Below, piece by piece: positions 26,797 to 35,798 of a stretch of DNA of 64,000 bases. Location of the stretch: the NCBI RefSeq assembly GCF_900240405.1, contig NZ_OEQK01000004.1, forward strand, positions 124,001 through 188,000. Direction: 5' to 3'. The notes under the pieces were generated by a model, which worked only from the letters and a program-made list of their open reading frames with translations, did no database searches and was not told the origin of the DNA. Each line of letters opens with the position of its first letter. Within the stretch, counting starts at the first letter, position 1. The stretch is from Salirhabdus sp. Marseille-P4669. GTDB lineage: Bacteria; Bacillota; Bacilli; Bacillales; Alkalibacillaceae. A program made the translations under genes and the position numbers.

Positions 26797-27657
26797 ATGA
26801 ACGTCCAAATTATTACAGATTCAGCTAGTGATTTGCCTAAAGAAGTATTAAAGCAATATAAAATTAAAATGGTCCCTCTAACAGTTCATTTAGATGGACA
26901 AGATTACTTCGATGGTGAAACAATTGAATCAAAAATTGTGTATGATGCGATGAAAAACGGTGCTTCACCTAAAACATCACAAGTTACACCCGAGACGTTT
27001 CTGAACGTATTCCAAACATATGCAGAAAATGATCAAGCAATTATTTATGTAGGATTTTCCTCCGAGTTATCTGGTACTTATCAAAGTGCACATATTGCCA
27101 AGCAACAATTACTTGAAGAACGTCCAGATGTAAAAATCGCTACGATAGATACGAAATGTGCATCACTAGGTCAAGGTTTAGTTGCATTAAGGGCAGGCCA
27201 GCTTGCAATGGATGGTGCCGCATTTGAAGACATTTTAAACATCGTAACATACCATGCTGAGCATATGGAGCATATCTTTACAGTAGACGATTTAGAATAT
27301 CTACAGCGTGGTGGTCGTGTAAGTAAAGCACAAGCGTTTTTTGGTGGACTATTAAACATCAAACCACTTTTACATGTGGAAGATGGAAAATTAATCCCAC
27401 TTGAGAAAATTCGTGGAGCAAAAAAAGTATTAAAGCGCATGTTTGATGTAATGGAAGAGCGAAGCCAGGATTTAAATAATCAAGTTTTGGCAATCAGTCA
27501 CGGTGATGCATTATCAACTGCTGAAAACCTAGCAGCTTTAATTAAAGAGAAATATAGTCCAAAGGATATTATCATAAGTCCAATTGGTTCTGCTATAGGT
27601 GCACATGCCGGTCCAGGAACCATTGCATTATTTTTCCTAAATGATACGTATAAATAA
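26797..27657 (+). CDS. DegV family fatty-acid-binding protein (YitS-like)
   Basis: A 286-residue DegV protein. The N-terminal MNVQIITDSASDLP motif, the TSQVTPETF loop, the SSELSGTYQSA loop and GRVSKAQAFFGGLLNIKPLL are all canonical. DegV/FakB proteins bind a fatty acid and present it to the FakA kinase for phospholipid synthesis. The start at 26797 is supported by AAGGGTGTG and by alignment to the family N terminus. An upstream in-frame ATG at 26731 would add 22 atypical residues. It is divergent from yitT, as B. subtilis yitS is next to yitT. Confidence 0.9.
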   Translation: MNVQIITDSASDLPKEVLKQYKIKMVPLTVHLDGQDYFDGETIESKIVYDAMKNGASPKTSQVTPETFLNVFQTYAENDQAIIYVGFSSELSGTYQSAHIAKQQLLEERPDVKIATIDTKCASLGQGLVALRAGQLAMDGAAFEDILNIVTYHAEHMEHIFTVDDLEYLQRGGRVSKAQAFFGGLLNIKPLLHVEDGKLIPLEKIRGAKKVLKRMFDVMEERSQDLNNQVLAISHGDALSTAENLAALIKEKYSPKDIIISPIGSAIGAHAGPGTIALFFLNDTYK

Positions 27658-27824
27658 TATTCCCTCTTTATAAAAAATCATGTTCCTTCTATATAATATA
27701 GTTAGGGATAACCATCAATGGAAGTATTGTTTTTACGTAACATAAATTACCACACAATAATTACAGAGTACCCCCCAAATCCCTGTATTAGATATGTTAT
27801 GATACATGCAAAGGGGGAATTACG

Positions 27825-28007
27825 TTGCAACTTAGTGAACTAATTAAAACTTTTAAAGAAGAGACAGATGAATGGCCTGAAACGCCAAACGAACTACTAG
27901 ATTTTTGTGAATACAAATACAATATTGGTGAGATTGATATGGTAGATTATTATAAGTTAGCATCTAAACTACATAATAAGGGTAGATCAGCTCATCCAAT
28001 TCATTAA
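27825..28007 (+). CDS. YppF-like small protein (60 aa)
   Basis: A small acidic protein, MQLSELIKTFKEETDEWP then NELLDFCEYKYNIGEIDMVDYYKL, which resembles the YppF family of Bacillus. It has no membrane segment. The start is TTG with AAAGGGGG 7 nt upstream. A hairpin follows. Function unknown. Confidence 0.7.
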   Translation: MQLSELIKTFKEETDEWPETPNELLDFCEYKYNIGEIDMVDYYKLASKLHNKGRSAHPIH

Positions 28008-28041
28008 TTACAACCGGAATTATTCTTTATATTACATTGAG

Positions 28042-28075
28042 AAAGACGCACCGAAGCAATTCGGGCGTCTTTTTA
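28042..28075 (+). terminator. Terminator of the YppF-like gene
   Basis: AGACGCACCGAA / TTCGGGCGTCT stem (one bulge) with a short GCAA loop followed by T residues. Confidence 0.85.
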
Positions 28076-28099
28076 ATTTTGAAAGCGCGAAGGAGCTAC

Positions 28100-28345
28100 A
28101 ATTGGTCAGATTAGGTATAGTCTATGAACCCGAAACCGAGCGGAAGAGGAAAAATCGGAAACATAGAGGTATCTATTTACCCAAAAGAAGGTGAATGAGT
28201 AAAATACGGGAACAAAGGTATAGTCTATTCAGCCCAAAACAAAGTGCATAAACAAAATTTGAAATCATAGTAGATGGCTATGATCCCGAAAACCATAGAA
28301 TAAGAAAGAGCCGTTCAAATAGCAATAGAATAACCCCGAAAACCG
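28100..28345. repeat. Degenerate tandem-repeat array A (about 52-nt units)
   Basis: In the 449-nt gap between the YppF-like gene and uppP, a motif CCCGAAAACC (with variants) recurs at about 28129, 28180, 28233, 28285 and 28335, i.e. every 50-53 nt. Between occurrences come GAATGAG-like, AAAAATCGG-like and CATAG-N-ATAGTCTATGA-like blocks. Unit lengths are not a fixed multiple of 3 and frames are broken, so it is not coding. The same unit forms array B at 40.86-41.10 kb. The array ends against the uppP terminator hairpin. Confidence 0.75.
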
Positions 28346-28347
28346 CC

Positions 28348-28382
28348 AAAAAAAAAGGTCACCAAGCATCCACTTAGTGACC
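28348..28382 (-). terminator. Terminator of uppP, linked to repeat array A
   Basis: Minus strand: GGTCACTAAGT / GCTTGGTGACC stem with mismatches and a run of nine T. A hairpin with nearly the same arms ends array B at 41113-41143. Confidence 0.8.
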
Positions 28383-28456
28383 AAAATAAAAAATAACAAA
28401 CAGATTAAAGCAATCCCTATTAGGCTTTGGGATTTAACCTCGCATCCCCGACTAAA

Positions 28457-29275
28457 TTAATTTAAAAATAACACAACTAGCAATCCTACGATGAAGCAGT
28501 ACCATGCAAAATATTTTAGATTTCCAGATTTCATAATGTTCATAAACCATCTTAAGGAATAGTAAGATGCAATTAACGCTGCAATTAATGCAACGAGTAA
28601 TGGAATCATTAAAGTATTGAATGTTGGGTCTTCCATCATATCGGTAACAGAAAATAGCATTGTTCCAAGACTTACTGGGATATATAGTAAGAAAGAAAAC
28701 CGTAATGCTGTTTCCTGCTTATATCCAAGCAACATAGCAGCAACAATAGTAGCTCCTGAACGGCTAATTCCAGGAACAAGTGCAACAGCTTGTGCTAGTC
28801 CTATAATGATTGCATCTTTTACCGTAATTTGATTATCGCCCTTTGAACCTTTTAAATTACGGATGATCCATAATGCAATCCCAGTAATAATTAATGTTAT
28901 TCCAACAATCTTAATGGTTTCGCCAAGTGTGTTACTAATAAAGTCCTCTAGTAAGATTCCAAGTATCCCCGCAGGAATCGTGGCAATAATCAATAATAAG
29001 ACAAATCGAAAGTCCGATGCTCCGTCCTTATTTTTCTTAAAAAGAAAGCTTAAAGAATTGCTTGCCAATCGGATAATGTCTTTACGGTAAATCATAAGTA
29101 CAGCTAACAAAGAACCGAAGTTTAGAAAACCCTCAAATGTTATATTCAAATCCTTTAACTCCATAAAGTGACGGACTAATAACAAATGGCCACTAGAGGA
29201 AATAGGAATTGGTTCTGTAAACCCTTGAAAAATCCCTAAGAAAATATATTGTAACAAAAGCCATAAATCTTCCAT
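28457..29275 (-). CDS. uppP: Undecaprenyl-diphosphatase (UppP/BacA)
   Basis: A 272-residue membrane enzyme that removes the terminal phosphate of undecaprenyl diphosphate, recycling the lipid carrier for cell-wall synthesis and giving bacitracin tolerance. The catalytic region [18 protein letters not shown] lies at about residues 17-34, and the second conserved motif is [10 protein letters not shown] near residue 165. Eight or so membrane segments are predicted. The family usually reads TEFLPISSSGH, whereas here it is [11 protein letters not shown]. It is monocistronic, with AGGAGG upstream. Confidence 0.95.
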   Translation of the reverse strand: MEDLWLLLQYIFLGIFQGFTEPIPISSSGHLLLVRHFMELKDLNITFEGFLNFGSLLAVLMIYRKDIIRLASNSLSFLFKKNKDGASDFRFVLLLIIATIPAGILGILLEDFISNTLGETIKIVGITLIITGIALWIIRNLKGSKGDNQITVKDAIIIGLAQAVALVPGISRSGATIVAAMLLGYKQETALRFSFLLYIPVSLGTMLFSVTDMMEDPTFNTLMIPLLVALIAALIASYYSLRWFMNIMKSGNLKYFAWYCFIVGLLVVLFLN

Positions 29276-29405
29276 TGTAATAAAAACCTCCTTTTGAATT
29301 TTGCTCTATGAATGTACTTTCAACTATATCAAAATAATTGTATGTTTTTGGAACAGGGTATTTACCTAATGAATATCGTATTGGTGAGAAGGAGGGATTA
29401 GGTAA

Positions 29406-29741
29406 ATGCATAAAACACATCCACATCATCATTTATACTCAAAATGTAAATCTCATATGAATAAGTATGTATTAGTGGAAACAAACGATGGTCAACAATT
29501 TGATGGTATTATTGTTGATGTTGACGCGGACCAAGTTATTTTAGCGGTTCCAGATATGGGAGCTGGAATGATGTATAATCCTGATGCTTATATGGATCAG
29601 CGTGTATTCGGTTATGGATATCCATATGGCTATGGATTCGGTTCTCCATACTTTTATGGTTATCCAGGTCGAAGATTTAGAAGATTAGCTTTACCATTAG
29701 CAGCTCTCACCGCTATTAGTCTTTTACCTTGGTTCTATTAA
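29406..29741 (+). CDS. Small protein with Sm-like N-terminal part and Gly/Tyr-rich tail
   Basis: A 111-residue protein. Residues 17-55 (HMNKYVLVETNDGQQFDGIIVDVDADQVILAVP) resemble the short Sm-like beta-barrel found in Bacillus proteins of this type. A GYGYPYGYGFGSPYFYGYPG segment and an Arg-rich, then hydrophobic, end follow. Such proteins occur widely in spore formers, sometimes misnamed phosphatidylinositol kinase, and a coat or spore role is possible but unproven. GAAGGAGGG lies before the ATG. Confidence 0.65.
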   Translation: MHKTHPHHHLYSKCKSHMNKYVLVETNDGQQFDGIIVDVDADQVILAVPDMGAGMMYNPDAYMDQRVFGYGYPYGYGFGSPYFYGYPGRRFRRLALPLAALTAISLLPWFY

Positions 29742-29763
29742 ATTTTCGTTTCTAAACGCAATA

Positions 29764-29836
29764 GAGGCTGACCATCGTCTAATTCAGGTAAGTGTATTTA
29801 CCTAACATTTAGATGTCAGCCTCACTGCTTTTTATT
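29764..29836 (+). terminator. Long imperfect hairpin terminator
   Basis: GAGGCTGAC / GTCAGCCTC outer stem with an imperfect inner stem containing AGGTAA and TTACCT, about 60 nt in all, followed by TTTTTA. It lies after the Sm-like gene and before a convergent small gene. Confidence 0.65.
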
Positions 29837-29846
29837 GACGAATTAT

Positions 29847-30026
29847 TTAATGAGCTTCTTCGTCCTTTAACAAACCATCTCCAAGGACAATTACCACAAA
29901 TGTAAATACTACTGCTAGCACAACAGCGTTTGTAATATTAAATGGTGTACCACTCATGTTACCAATTACATATACAACCATACTGCTAATTAAAAGGCTC
30001 CAAAAAAGAGTAAAAATATAGCGCAT
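29847..30026 (-). CDS. yjzD: YjzD-like small membrane protein (DUF2929 type)
   Basis: A 59-residue protein with two membrane helices, MRYIFTLFWSLLISSMVVY at the start and an acidic tail KDEEAH. Sequence start and length resemble B. subtilis YjzD. That gene also lies just upstream of the yjaU-yjaV-med cluster, so synteny agrees. The ATG at 30026 has GAGGTG 7 nt upstream, and an in-frame GTG at 30035 is part of that ribosome binding site. Function unknown. Confidence 0.72.
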   Translation of the reverse strand: MRYIFTLFWSLLISSMVVYVIGNMSGTPFNITNAVVLAVVFTFVVIVLGDGLLKDEEAH

Positions 30027-30113
30027 TCGTTTCACCTCGATTGTTTCTACATTCTTACATTATTTTATCAAAGGGATATAAAAAAATAAAGGAAAATTAA
30101 GAGGGGAATCAGG

Positions 30114-30722
30114 ATGAAGATTGTAATGGACCAATGTTTTCATTGGATTCAATTTCACATAATGAACAAATGTTTAGAAGAGGGATATGAGGTAATTGGG
30201 ATTGACCAAGTTAACTCGGAAAAGGAAGAATTTTTATATAGTATGGTAGGTAGAAATGCGAACTTCACGTTAATCGATTCTAGAGCAGAGTTACCGAAAA
30301 AAACAAAAGGGAAATATGTTGGACTTATGAAAAAGGAAGGTGATTTTCAGAATCTCGCTGATTTCACTTTTCATGGTGAACAATATTACTTGGTTGAAGA
30401 AGCTGGGGATGATTGTGTAGAACGAAAACCAAATCATCAAATTATTTTTTTGCCTCCCTTAATAGGGGGATGGATGGATCAACCTCATTATGAAAACACC
30501 ATAGCAAGCAATACGGAAATTGTATTAATAGATGATTTTGCTAGTTGGCTGACTACTATTTTCCAAACGACTTTAAAACCAAATCCCATTTTCCTTAATA
30601 AAAAGGAGGAAAATAGACACGGAAATGACCTATCTCTAATTGTTTATCATTCGATTGAAGAGGGTAAAAAACAAATGGATGCACATATTAAGAAATATCC
30701 ATTTTATTATAAAAATGTGTAA
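30114..30722 (+). CDS. Hypothetical protein in the yjaU/yjaV position (202 aa)
   Basis: The first 30 residues (MKIVMDQCFHWIQFHIMNKC then EEGYEVIGID) look like a degenerate Rossmann start, as in epimerase-like proteins, but there is no GxxGxxG. The rest shows no motif I can name. It precedes med, as yjaU and yjaV do in B. subtilis, and may be a diverged member of that pair. AGAGGGG is upstream of the ATG. About 120 nt separate it from med. Confidence 0.6.
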   Translation: MKIVMDQCFHWIQFHIMNKCLEEGYEVIGIDQVNSEKEEFLYSMVGRNANFTLIDSRAELPKKTKGKYVGLMKKEGDFQNLADFTFHGEQYYLVEEAGDDCVERKPNHQIIFLPPLIGGWMDQPHYENTIASNTEIVLIDDFASWLTTIFQTTLKPNPIFLNKKEENRHGNDLSLIVYHSIEEGKKQMDAHIKKYPFYYKNV

Positions 30723-30844
30723 TTTTTATGTATATATTTATATTTTTTTGAATGTTTCCTTTAAAATAAGTTTACTCATATATAAAGAAAGAAGTAGAAT
30801 AGAATTAGATAGAGAAAATGGACATGGAAGAATGGGAGTGCAGC

Positions 30845-31810
30845 ATGATGAAGAAGGGAATCGCGCTAATTTTTATTGTACTTCTCATCATAACAACAAG
30901 CTGTTCCAACATAAGTGATGGAAAGGTACAAAACGTAGGATTATTAGTAGAAGGGACGATTCATGACCAAACTTGGGGTAAAAAGGGATATATGGGACTA
31001 CTTAGCATTAAGGAAGAACTGGATGTAAATGTGTTTTTTAAGGAAGGGGTAAATACCCAATTAGCAGTTAACGCTGCTGTCGAAGAATTTTCGAAGCAAA
31101 ACGTCAATTTAATTTTTGGACATAGTAGTATATATGGAAAATACTTTTCAGAAATTAATGAGTCATATCCAGATATTGAATTTGTCTATTTTAATGGTGC
31201 AACAAAGGATGATAATATAACATCGATTAATTTTAATTCTCATGCGATGGGTTTTTTTGCTGGAATGATTGCCAGTGCAATGTCTAATTCAAAAAGTGTT
31301 GGAGTCATTGGTACATTTGGTTGGCAACCAGAAGTAGATGGATTTTATGAAGGTGCCAAATATTATAACCCTGATGTTAATGTGGAAATTCAGTATGTAA
31401 ATAGCTGGGATAATGTAGACCGAGCTTTCGATATTTATGAGCAATTTAACAACAAGAAAGTAGATGTCTATTATCCTGCAGGTGATGGTTTTAATATCCC
31501 AGTTTTAAATAAAGTAAAAGAAGACGGGCATTATGCCATTGGTTATGTATCGGACCAACATGAATTAGGAGAATCAACCGTATTAACAAGTACTGTCCAG
31601 CATGTTGATTTCTTATATTTAGCAGTGGCGAATTTAATGAATGAAAAAGATGGTGACATACCTGGTGGAGTACTTGAATTTGATTTCCAAGATGGAGTAA
31701 TTTCGATGGGTACGTTTAGTGATGTAGTACCTAATGATGTAAAAAAGGAAATCCAAAGTGCAGTGAAACAGTATATTGATACAGGGAAGCTTCCTAACGA
31801 AATAAGATAG
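30845..31810 (+). CDS. med: BMP-family lipoprotein, transcriptional-regulator Med-like
   Basis: A 321-residue predicted lipoprotein, with lipobox TTSC at Cys20. It contains the BMP/PnrA-type periplasmic-binding fold (VGLLVEGTIHDQTWGKKGYMG, VYFNGATKDDNIT, PAGDGFNIPVLNKVKE). B. subtilis Med has the same architecture and position upstream of fabH and promotes comK expression. Its ligand is unknown. The ATG at 30845 (with ATG at 30848) has GGGAG upstream. comZ, which overlaps the end of med in B. subtilis, is not present. The stop codon lies in the loop of the terminator. Confidence 0.85.
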   Translation: MMKKGIALIFIVLLIITTSCSNISDGKVQNVGLLVEGTIHDQTWGKKGYMGLLSIKEELDVNVFFKEGVNTQLAVNAAVEEFSKQNVNLIFGHSSIYGKYFSEINESYPDIEFVYFNGATKDDNITSINFNSHAMGFFAGMIASAMSNSKSVGVIGTFGWQPEVDGFYEGAKYYNPDVNVEIQYVNSWDNVDRAFDIYEQFNNKKVDVYYPAGDGFNIPVLNKVKEDGHYAIGYVSDQHELGESTVLTSTVQHVDFLYLAVANLMNEKDGDIPGGVLEFDFQDGVISMGTFSDVVPNDVKKEIQSAVKQYIDTGKLPNEIR

Positions 31811-31829
31811 CTTTTATTTCGTTAGTTTT
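31794..31829 (+). terminator. Terminator overlapping the end of med
   Basis: CTAACGAAATAA / TTATTTCGTTAG stem with an 8-nt loop, then TTTT. The left arm is the last codons of med and the stop codon TAG is in the loop. Confidence 0.8.
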
Positions 31830-31877
31830 CCTGGATCTACATTAAAGTGGTTTCAAAAACTTGCGAAATCCTTTTTT

Positions 31878-31906
31878 TTGCATTAAAATTAATACCAGGT
31901 CATAAT
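31878..31906 (+). promoter_or_regulatory. fabHF promoter with FapR-like operator
   Basis: A promoter TTGCAT (31878-31883), 17-nt spacer, CATAAT (31901-31906). Overlapping spacer and -10 is TTAATACCAGGTCATAA (31889-31905), an imperfect palindrome resembling the TTAGTACC-type FapR operator. FapR represses fatty-acid synthesis genes and is released by malonyl-CoA. The placement would block polymerase binding. Confidence 0.7.
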
Positions 31907-31940
31907 AATAGATAATAAATCCATAAGGGGATGACAATAT

Positions 31941-32873
31941 ATGAATGCGGGTATTATTGGATTGGGACATTATGTTCCTGAAAAAGTAGTGACAAATGAA
32001 GATTTAGAAAAGATGGTTGATACAAATGATGAATGGATTCGCACACGTACAGGCATTGAACAAAGAAGAATTGCGGATGATAGCATAGATACATCCGATA
32101 TGGCATATTTTGCTGCTGTAGAAGCGTTAAAAGATGCAAATTTACATGCAGAAGATTTAGATATGATTTTAGTAGCAACGGTTACACCAGACCAACCATT
32201 TCCTTCGGTAGCATGTCGCCTACAAAATCGACTTGGTGCTAGAAAAATAGCGGCTATGGATATTAGTGCAGCATGTTCTGGTTTTATGTATGGGTTAGCA
32301 ACGGCTGAACAGTTCATTAAATCTGGTGGATACAAAAATATTTTAGTAATAGGGGTAGAAAAGCTTTCCAAAATCACAAATTGGGAAGATCGAAATACTT
32401 GTGTTTTATTTGGGGACGGTGCTGGTGCAGCTATAGTAGGTCCTGTCTCAGAAGGCAAAGGAATTCTTTCCTATGAATTAGGTTCAGACGGAAGCGGTGG
32501 AGAGCATTTATATCAAGATGAATACATCATCATGAATGGTCGAGAAGTATTTAAATTCGCAGTAAGACAAATGGGAGAGTCAGCTGTAAATGTAATTGAA
32601 AAAGCTGGTTTAAATAAAGAGGATGTAGATTACCTCATCCCTCATCAAGCAAACATCCGGATTATGGAGGCAGCAAGAGAACGATTAGGAATCGAACCAG
32701 AAAAGATGTCAAAATCGATTCATAAATACGGAAATACTTCAGCTGCATCGATTGCAATTGCTTTGTCAGAAGATGTAAAAGAAGGTAAAATAAAGGATAA
32801 CGATACAATTGTCCTAGTCGGTTTTGGAGGAGGACTAACTTGGGGTGCTGTAGCTATTAAGTGGGGGAAATAA
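31941..32873 (+). CDS. fabH: 3-oxoacyl-[acyl-carrier-protein] synthase III (FabH)
   Basis: A 310-residue KAS III that condenses acyl-CoA primers with malonyl-ACP to start fatty-acid synthesis; in Bacillaceae it prefers branched primers. The catalytic triad is visible: Cys112 in AACSGF, His235 in IPHQAN and Asn265 in GNTSAAS. It lies upstream of fabF as in B. subtilis and is controlled by the FapR-like site. The ribosome binding site is AAGGGGATG. Length is normal. Confidence 0.96.
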   Translation: MNAGIIGLGHYVPEKVVTNEDLEKMVDTNDEWIRTRTGIEQRRIADDSIDTSDMAYFAAVEALKDANLHAEDLDMILVATVTPDQPFPSVACRLQNRLGARKIAAMDISAACSGFMYGLATAEQFIKSGGYKNILVIGVEKLSKITNWEDRNTCVLFGDGAGAAIVGPVSEGKGILSYELGSDGSGGEHLYQDEYIIMNGREVFKFAVRQMGESAVNVIEKAGLNKEDVDYLIPHQANIRIMEAARERLGIEPEKMSKSIHKYGNTSAASIAIALSEDVKEGKIKDNDTIVLVGFGGGLTWGAVAIKWGK

Positions 32874-32934
32874 TCAAGACAAGTGCACAACAAGTAAGGA
32901 GAAATAAAAGTCGGGAAGAGAAAGGGTGTAAAGG

Positions 32935-34176
32935 ATGGAAAAGCGTCGTGTAGTAATTACTGGGATGGGAGCTGTCACTCCTGTTGGTAATGACGTAGAA
33001 ACAATGTGGAATCAGATAATAGAAGGCAAATCAGGAATTGATATTGTAACGAGAGTAAATCCAGATGATTTTCCTGCCAAGGTTGCTGCGGAATTAAAAG
33101 AATTTGATCCGGTTCTTTATATGGATAAAAAAGAAGCGAAGCGAATGGATCCATTCACACAATATGCAGTTGCGGCATCCGTAATGGCAGTAAAAGATGC
33201 AGGCTTGGAAATAAATGATGATATTGCAACAAGAACTGGGGTTTGGATTGGCTCTGGGATTGGTGGAATGACCACGTATGAAGAGCAATTTCGAAAATTT
33301 ATGGATAAAGGCTATCGACGAGTAAGCCCGTTTTTTGTCCCTATGATGATTCCAGATATGGCAGCCGGACAAGTTTCCATTATTCTAGGTGCAAAAGGCA
33401 TCAATTCTTGTACAGTGACAGCATGTGCATCAGGTGCTAATTCAATCGGTGATGCCTTTAAAGTAATTCAACGTGGTGATGCGGACTATATGATAACGGG
33501 TGGAACAGAAGCCCCAATTACAAATATGTCTTTCTCTGGATTCTCAACAGCGAAGGCATTAAGTACTACCGAAGACCCTGCTAAAGCGAGTAGACCTTTT
33601 GATAAGGATCGAAATGGTTTTGTAATGGGTGAGGGTGCAGGGATATTAGTATTGGAAACGCTAGAGTCTGCTAAAAAACGTGGAGCAAAAATCTATGCTG
33701 AAATTGTTGGATATGGATCAACTGGTGATGCATATCACATTACTGCTCCAGCACCAGAAGGAGAGGGAGCAGGGCGTGCAATGGCAGAAGCGATTAAAGA
33801 CGCAAGCCTTATTCCAACAGACATCGGTTATATAAATGCACACGGTACAAGCACAGAGCTAAATGATAAATTTGAAACGGCAGCAATTAAGAGTGTTTTT
33901 GGTGAGTATGCCTATGATTTACATGTCAGTTCTACGAAATCCATGACTGGTCATTTATTAGGGGCAGCAGGAGCGGTAGAATCGATTATTTCGATTAAGG
34001 CGATAAACGAAGGTGTTTTACCTCCAACGATTAATTATGAAACGAAAGATCCGGAATGTGATTTAAACTATGTTCCAAATGAAGCAATCAAAAAAGAAGT
34101 AACAGCAGTAATGTCCAATTCCCTTGGATTTGGTGGGCATAATGTATCCCTTATCTTTAAAAAATTAGAAGATTAA
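32935..34176 (+). CDS. fabF: 3-oxoacyl-[acyl-carrier-protein] synthase II (FabF)
   Basis: A 413-residue elongating beta-ketoacyl-ACP synthase. The Cys-His-His triad is Cys164 (TACASGAN), His303 (NAHGTST) and His340 (GHLLGAAGA). It performs chain elongation and temperature-dependent regulation of acyl composition in type II synthesis. It lies 61 nt after fabH with no terminator between, so a fabHF operon is likely. AAAGG precedes the ATG. Confidence 0.97.
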   Translation: MEKRRVVITGMGAVTPVGNDVETMWNQIIEGKSGIDIVTRVNPDDFPAKVAAELKEFDPVLYMDKKEAKRMDPFTQYAVAASVMAVKDAGLEINDDIATRTGVWIGSGIGGMTTYEEQFRKFMDKGYRRVSPFFVPMMIPDMAAGQVSIILGAKGINSCTVTACASGANSIGDAFKVIQRGDADYMITGGTEAPITNMSFSGFSTAKALSTTEDPAKASRPFDKDRNGFVMGEGAGILVLETLESAKKRGAKIYAEIVGYGSTGDAYHITAPAPEGEGAGRAMAEAIKDASLIPTDIGYINAHGTSTELNDKFETAAIKSVFGEYAYDLHVSSTKSMTGHLLGAAGAVESIISIKAINEGVLPPTINYETKDPECDLNYVPNEAIKKEVTAVMSNSLGFGGHNVSLIFKKLED

Positions 34177-34180
34177 TGTG

Positions 34181-34214
34181 AAGTCCCTATACGACTGTGT
34201 ATAGGGACTTTTTT
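34181..34214 (+). terminator. Terminator of fabHF
   Basis: AAGTCCCTATAC / GTATAGGGACTT stem with a small loop followed by six T residues. Confidence 0.92.
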
Positions 34215-34285
34215 GATGAGAATATCTTTCAAGATTCAAAAGTCTACAATGAAAAGGGCATAGAAGAAAACCTTCCGTATTCAAA

Positions 34286-34321
34286 AGAAAAAGGACACAA
34301 CTGAAAGTCATGTCCTTTTTA
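34286..34321 (-). terminator. Terminator of the LCP-family gene
   Basis: AAAAAGGACA / TGTCCTTTTT stem with a 13-nt loop lying just after the stop codon of the minus-strand gene. Confidence 0.75.
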
Positions 34322-34326
34322 CCAAT

Positions 34327-35289
34327 TTAATTTAAAAACTCTTGTATATGTTGCCGCTGTTGTGCTTCATCAAACTCCAAAACCGCACCAACACCTGAAA
34401 TAGTCGAATCCCAAGTTTCCTCCCGAACAGGAATGCTTAGTGTTTCAATATCATCTGGGGGACTTAATAGAAAATCAGAACCTAGTGATATGATTGTAGA
34501 GGTTTTCATATTCGTTGTGATATAAGGCTGGATTGTACCAACAACTCTAGGAAGCTTTATAACTCCGGTAAACGAAACAATTTCGTCTTTTAACACTTTC
34601 ATTACTTTTTGTTGACGTTGAATCCTTCCAAAATCTCCGTCCCTGTCTGCTCTGAATCTAGCATATCCTAAAAGCTCTTCGCCCGATAATCGTTGCAATC
34701 CAGGTTCTAGTACTACATCAATTTTTTCAGACATATGCTTTTCTACTTCGATTTCAATTCCATCTGGGGCTATCGTATCCACGACATGAGTAAATCCTTG
34801 GAAGTCAACGATGGCATAGTACTCTACATCAATACCGAAATTCTTTTTTATCGTTTGGCGTAATAGTTCCGGTCCACCAAAGTTGAAGGCAGCATTGATT
34901 TTGTTGTACCCAAATCCTGGAATATTAACATAGCTGTCGCGCATGATGGAAACGAGCTTTGCCGTATTTTTATCTGGATCATACTGTCCAATCATAATCG
35001 TGTCTGTTCTAGCATCGGCTCCACCTCTAGAATCAGAACCTAATAATAGAATATTCGTTTTACCTAAGTCATCTTCAACACCTTTAAATTCATTCTCATA
35101 CTTATCTTGTAGCCTTTTTTGTTCCTCTGTTAAATCTAATTTTTCCATTGCAGCTTTTTTACCAGCATTATATTCATAAATAGAATAAGAAACAATTACA
35201 AGTGCAAACAAGAGAATACTATATAAAATCCATTTCTTTTTCGACTTCTTTTTCCTCTGTTTCCTACTTACACGACTTTCTTCTTCCAT
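34327..35289 (-). CDS. LytR-CpsA-Psr (LCP) family cell-wall ligase
   Basis: A 320-residue membrane-anchored LCP protein. It has a basic N terminus (RKQRKKKSKKK), one membrane helix at about 20-42, then the extracytoplasmic LCP domain. Motifs are NILLLGSDSRGGADARTDTIM with the pyrophosphate-binding Asp/Arg, IMRDSYVNIPG and YARFRADRDGDFGRIQRQQ. LCP enzymes transfer teichoic acid or other glycopolymers from undecaprenyl phosphate to peptidoglycan. Which of TagT, TagU, TagV it corresponds to cannot be decided. It is not part of the B. subtilis order at this place. Monocistronic. Confidence 0.92.
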   Translation of the reverse strand: MEEESRVSRKQRKKKSKKKWILYSILLFALVIVSYSIYEYNAGKKAAMEKLDLTEEQKRLQDKYENEFKGVEDDLGKTNILLLGSDSRGGADARTDTIMIGQYDPDKNTAKLVSIMRDSYVNIPGFGYNKINAAFNFGGPELLRQTIKKNFGIDVEYYAIVDFQGFTHVVDTIAPDGIEIEVEKHMSEKIDVVLEPGLQRLSGEELLGYARFRADRDGDFGRIQRQQKVMKVLKDEIVSFTGVIKLPRVVGTIQPYITTNMKTSTIISLGSDFLLSPPDDIETLSIPVREETWDSTISGVGAVLEFDEAQQRQHIQEFLN

Positions 35290-35449
35290 CGTACCACCTC
35301 ATAGTCGACATAAATATTTTCCGTTATATACTAATGTACATTTTATCCATTTATTAGTAAAGAGAAATTCATATTATTGCCAATGTATAACTAGATTATT
35401 CCTATCATATATATTTATTAAATTGGACAAGCCTTATGGAGGAATCACA

Positions 35450-35662
35450 ATGTGGTATATCTTTTGGTTTTTAATTGGATTTGGATTTACTACAGCAGGA
35501 GGAGTCACCTTACTTGTCTACTTAAATATTATTCCAATTGGTGTGACTTTAGCAGAATTTTTTATTTTCATTTTACATAGACCAGAATCGTATTTATTGC
35601 CTATCGGTGTTGTGATTATTTTGGTTACCGCATATGTATATCCATCAAAAAGTAAAGATTAG
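35450..35662 (+). CDS. Small two-helix membrane protein (70 aa)
   Basis: MWYIFWFLIGFGFTTAGGV begins a first helix, and a second helix lies near residues 45-62. The protein ends YPSKSKD. The ATG at 35450 has GGAGG 7 nt upstream. An in-frame start 27 nt earlier lacks a site. It lies divergent from the LCP gene and upstream of yjbA. I do not recognise a family. Function unknown. Confidence 0.7.
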   Translation: MWYIFWFLIGFGFTTAGGVTLLVYLNIIPIGVTLAEFFIFILHRPESYLLPIGVVIILVTAYVYPSKSKD

Positions 35663-35798
35663 GTTATATCGAATAAAATTTCCCTAACAAGACAATAATG
35701 AACAATAAGAAAAGCAGAAGGTAAGACTTGGGGATTTTGCCTCACGTCTTGCTATACGACATACAGATAACACGATAAAAGTAAAGTGAGGGTCTTGG

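Noticed and set aside
28100-28382. Repeat array considered as CRISPR
   Set aside because: Units vary along their whole length with no constant repeat and unique spacer, the period is about 52 nt without direct repeat identity, and no cas genes are present.
31970-32458. A 162-codon frame on the minus strand
   Set aside because: Antisense to fabH, whose catalytic triad and length are intact. No independent signal.
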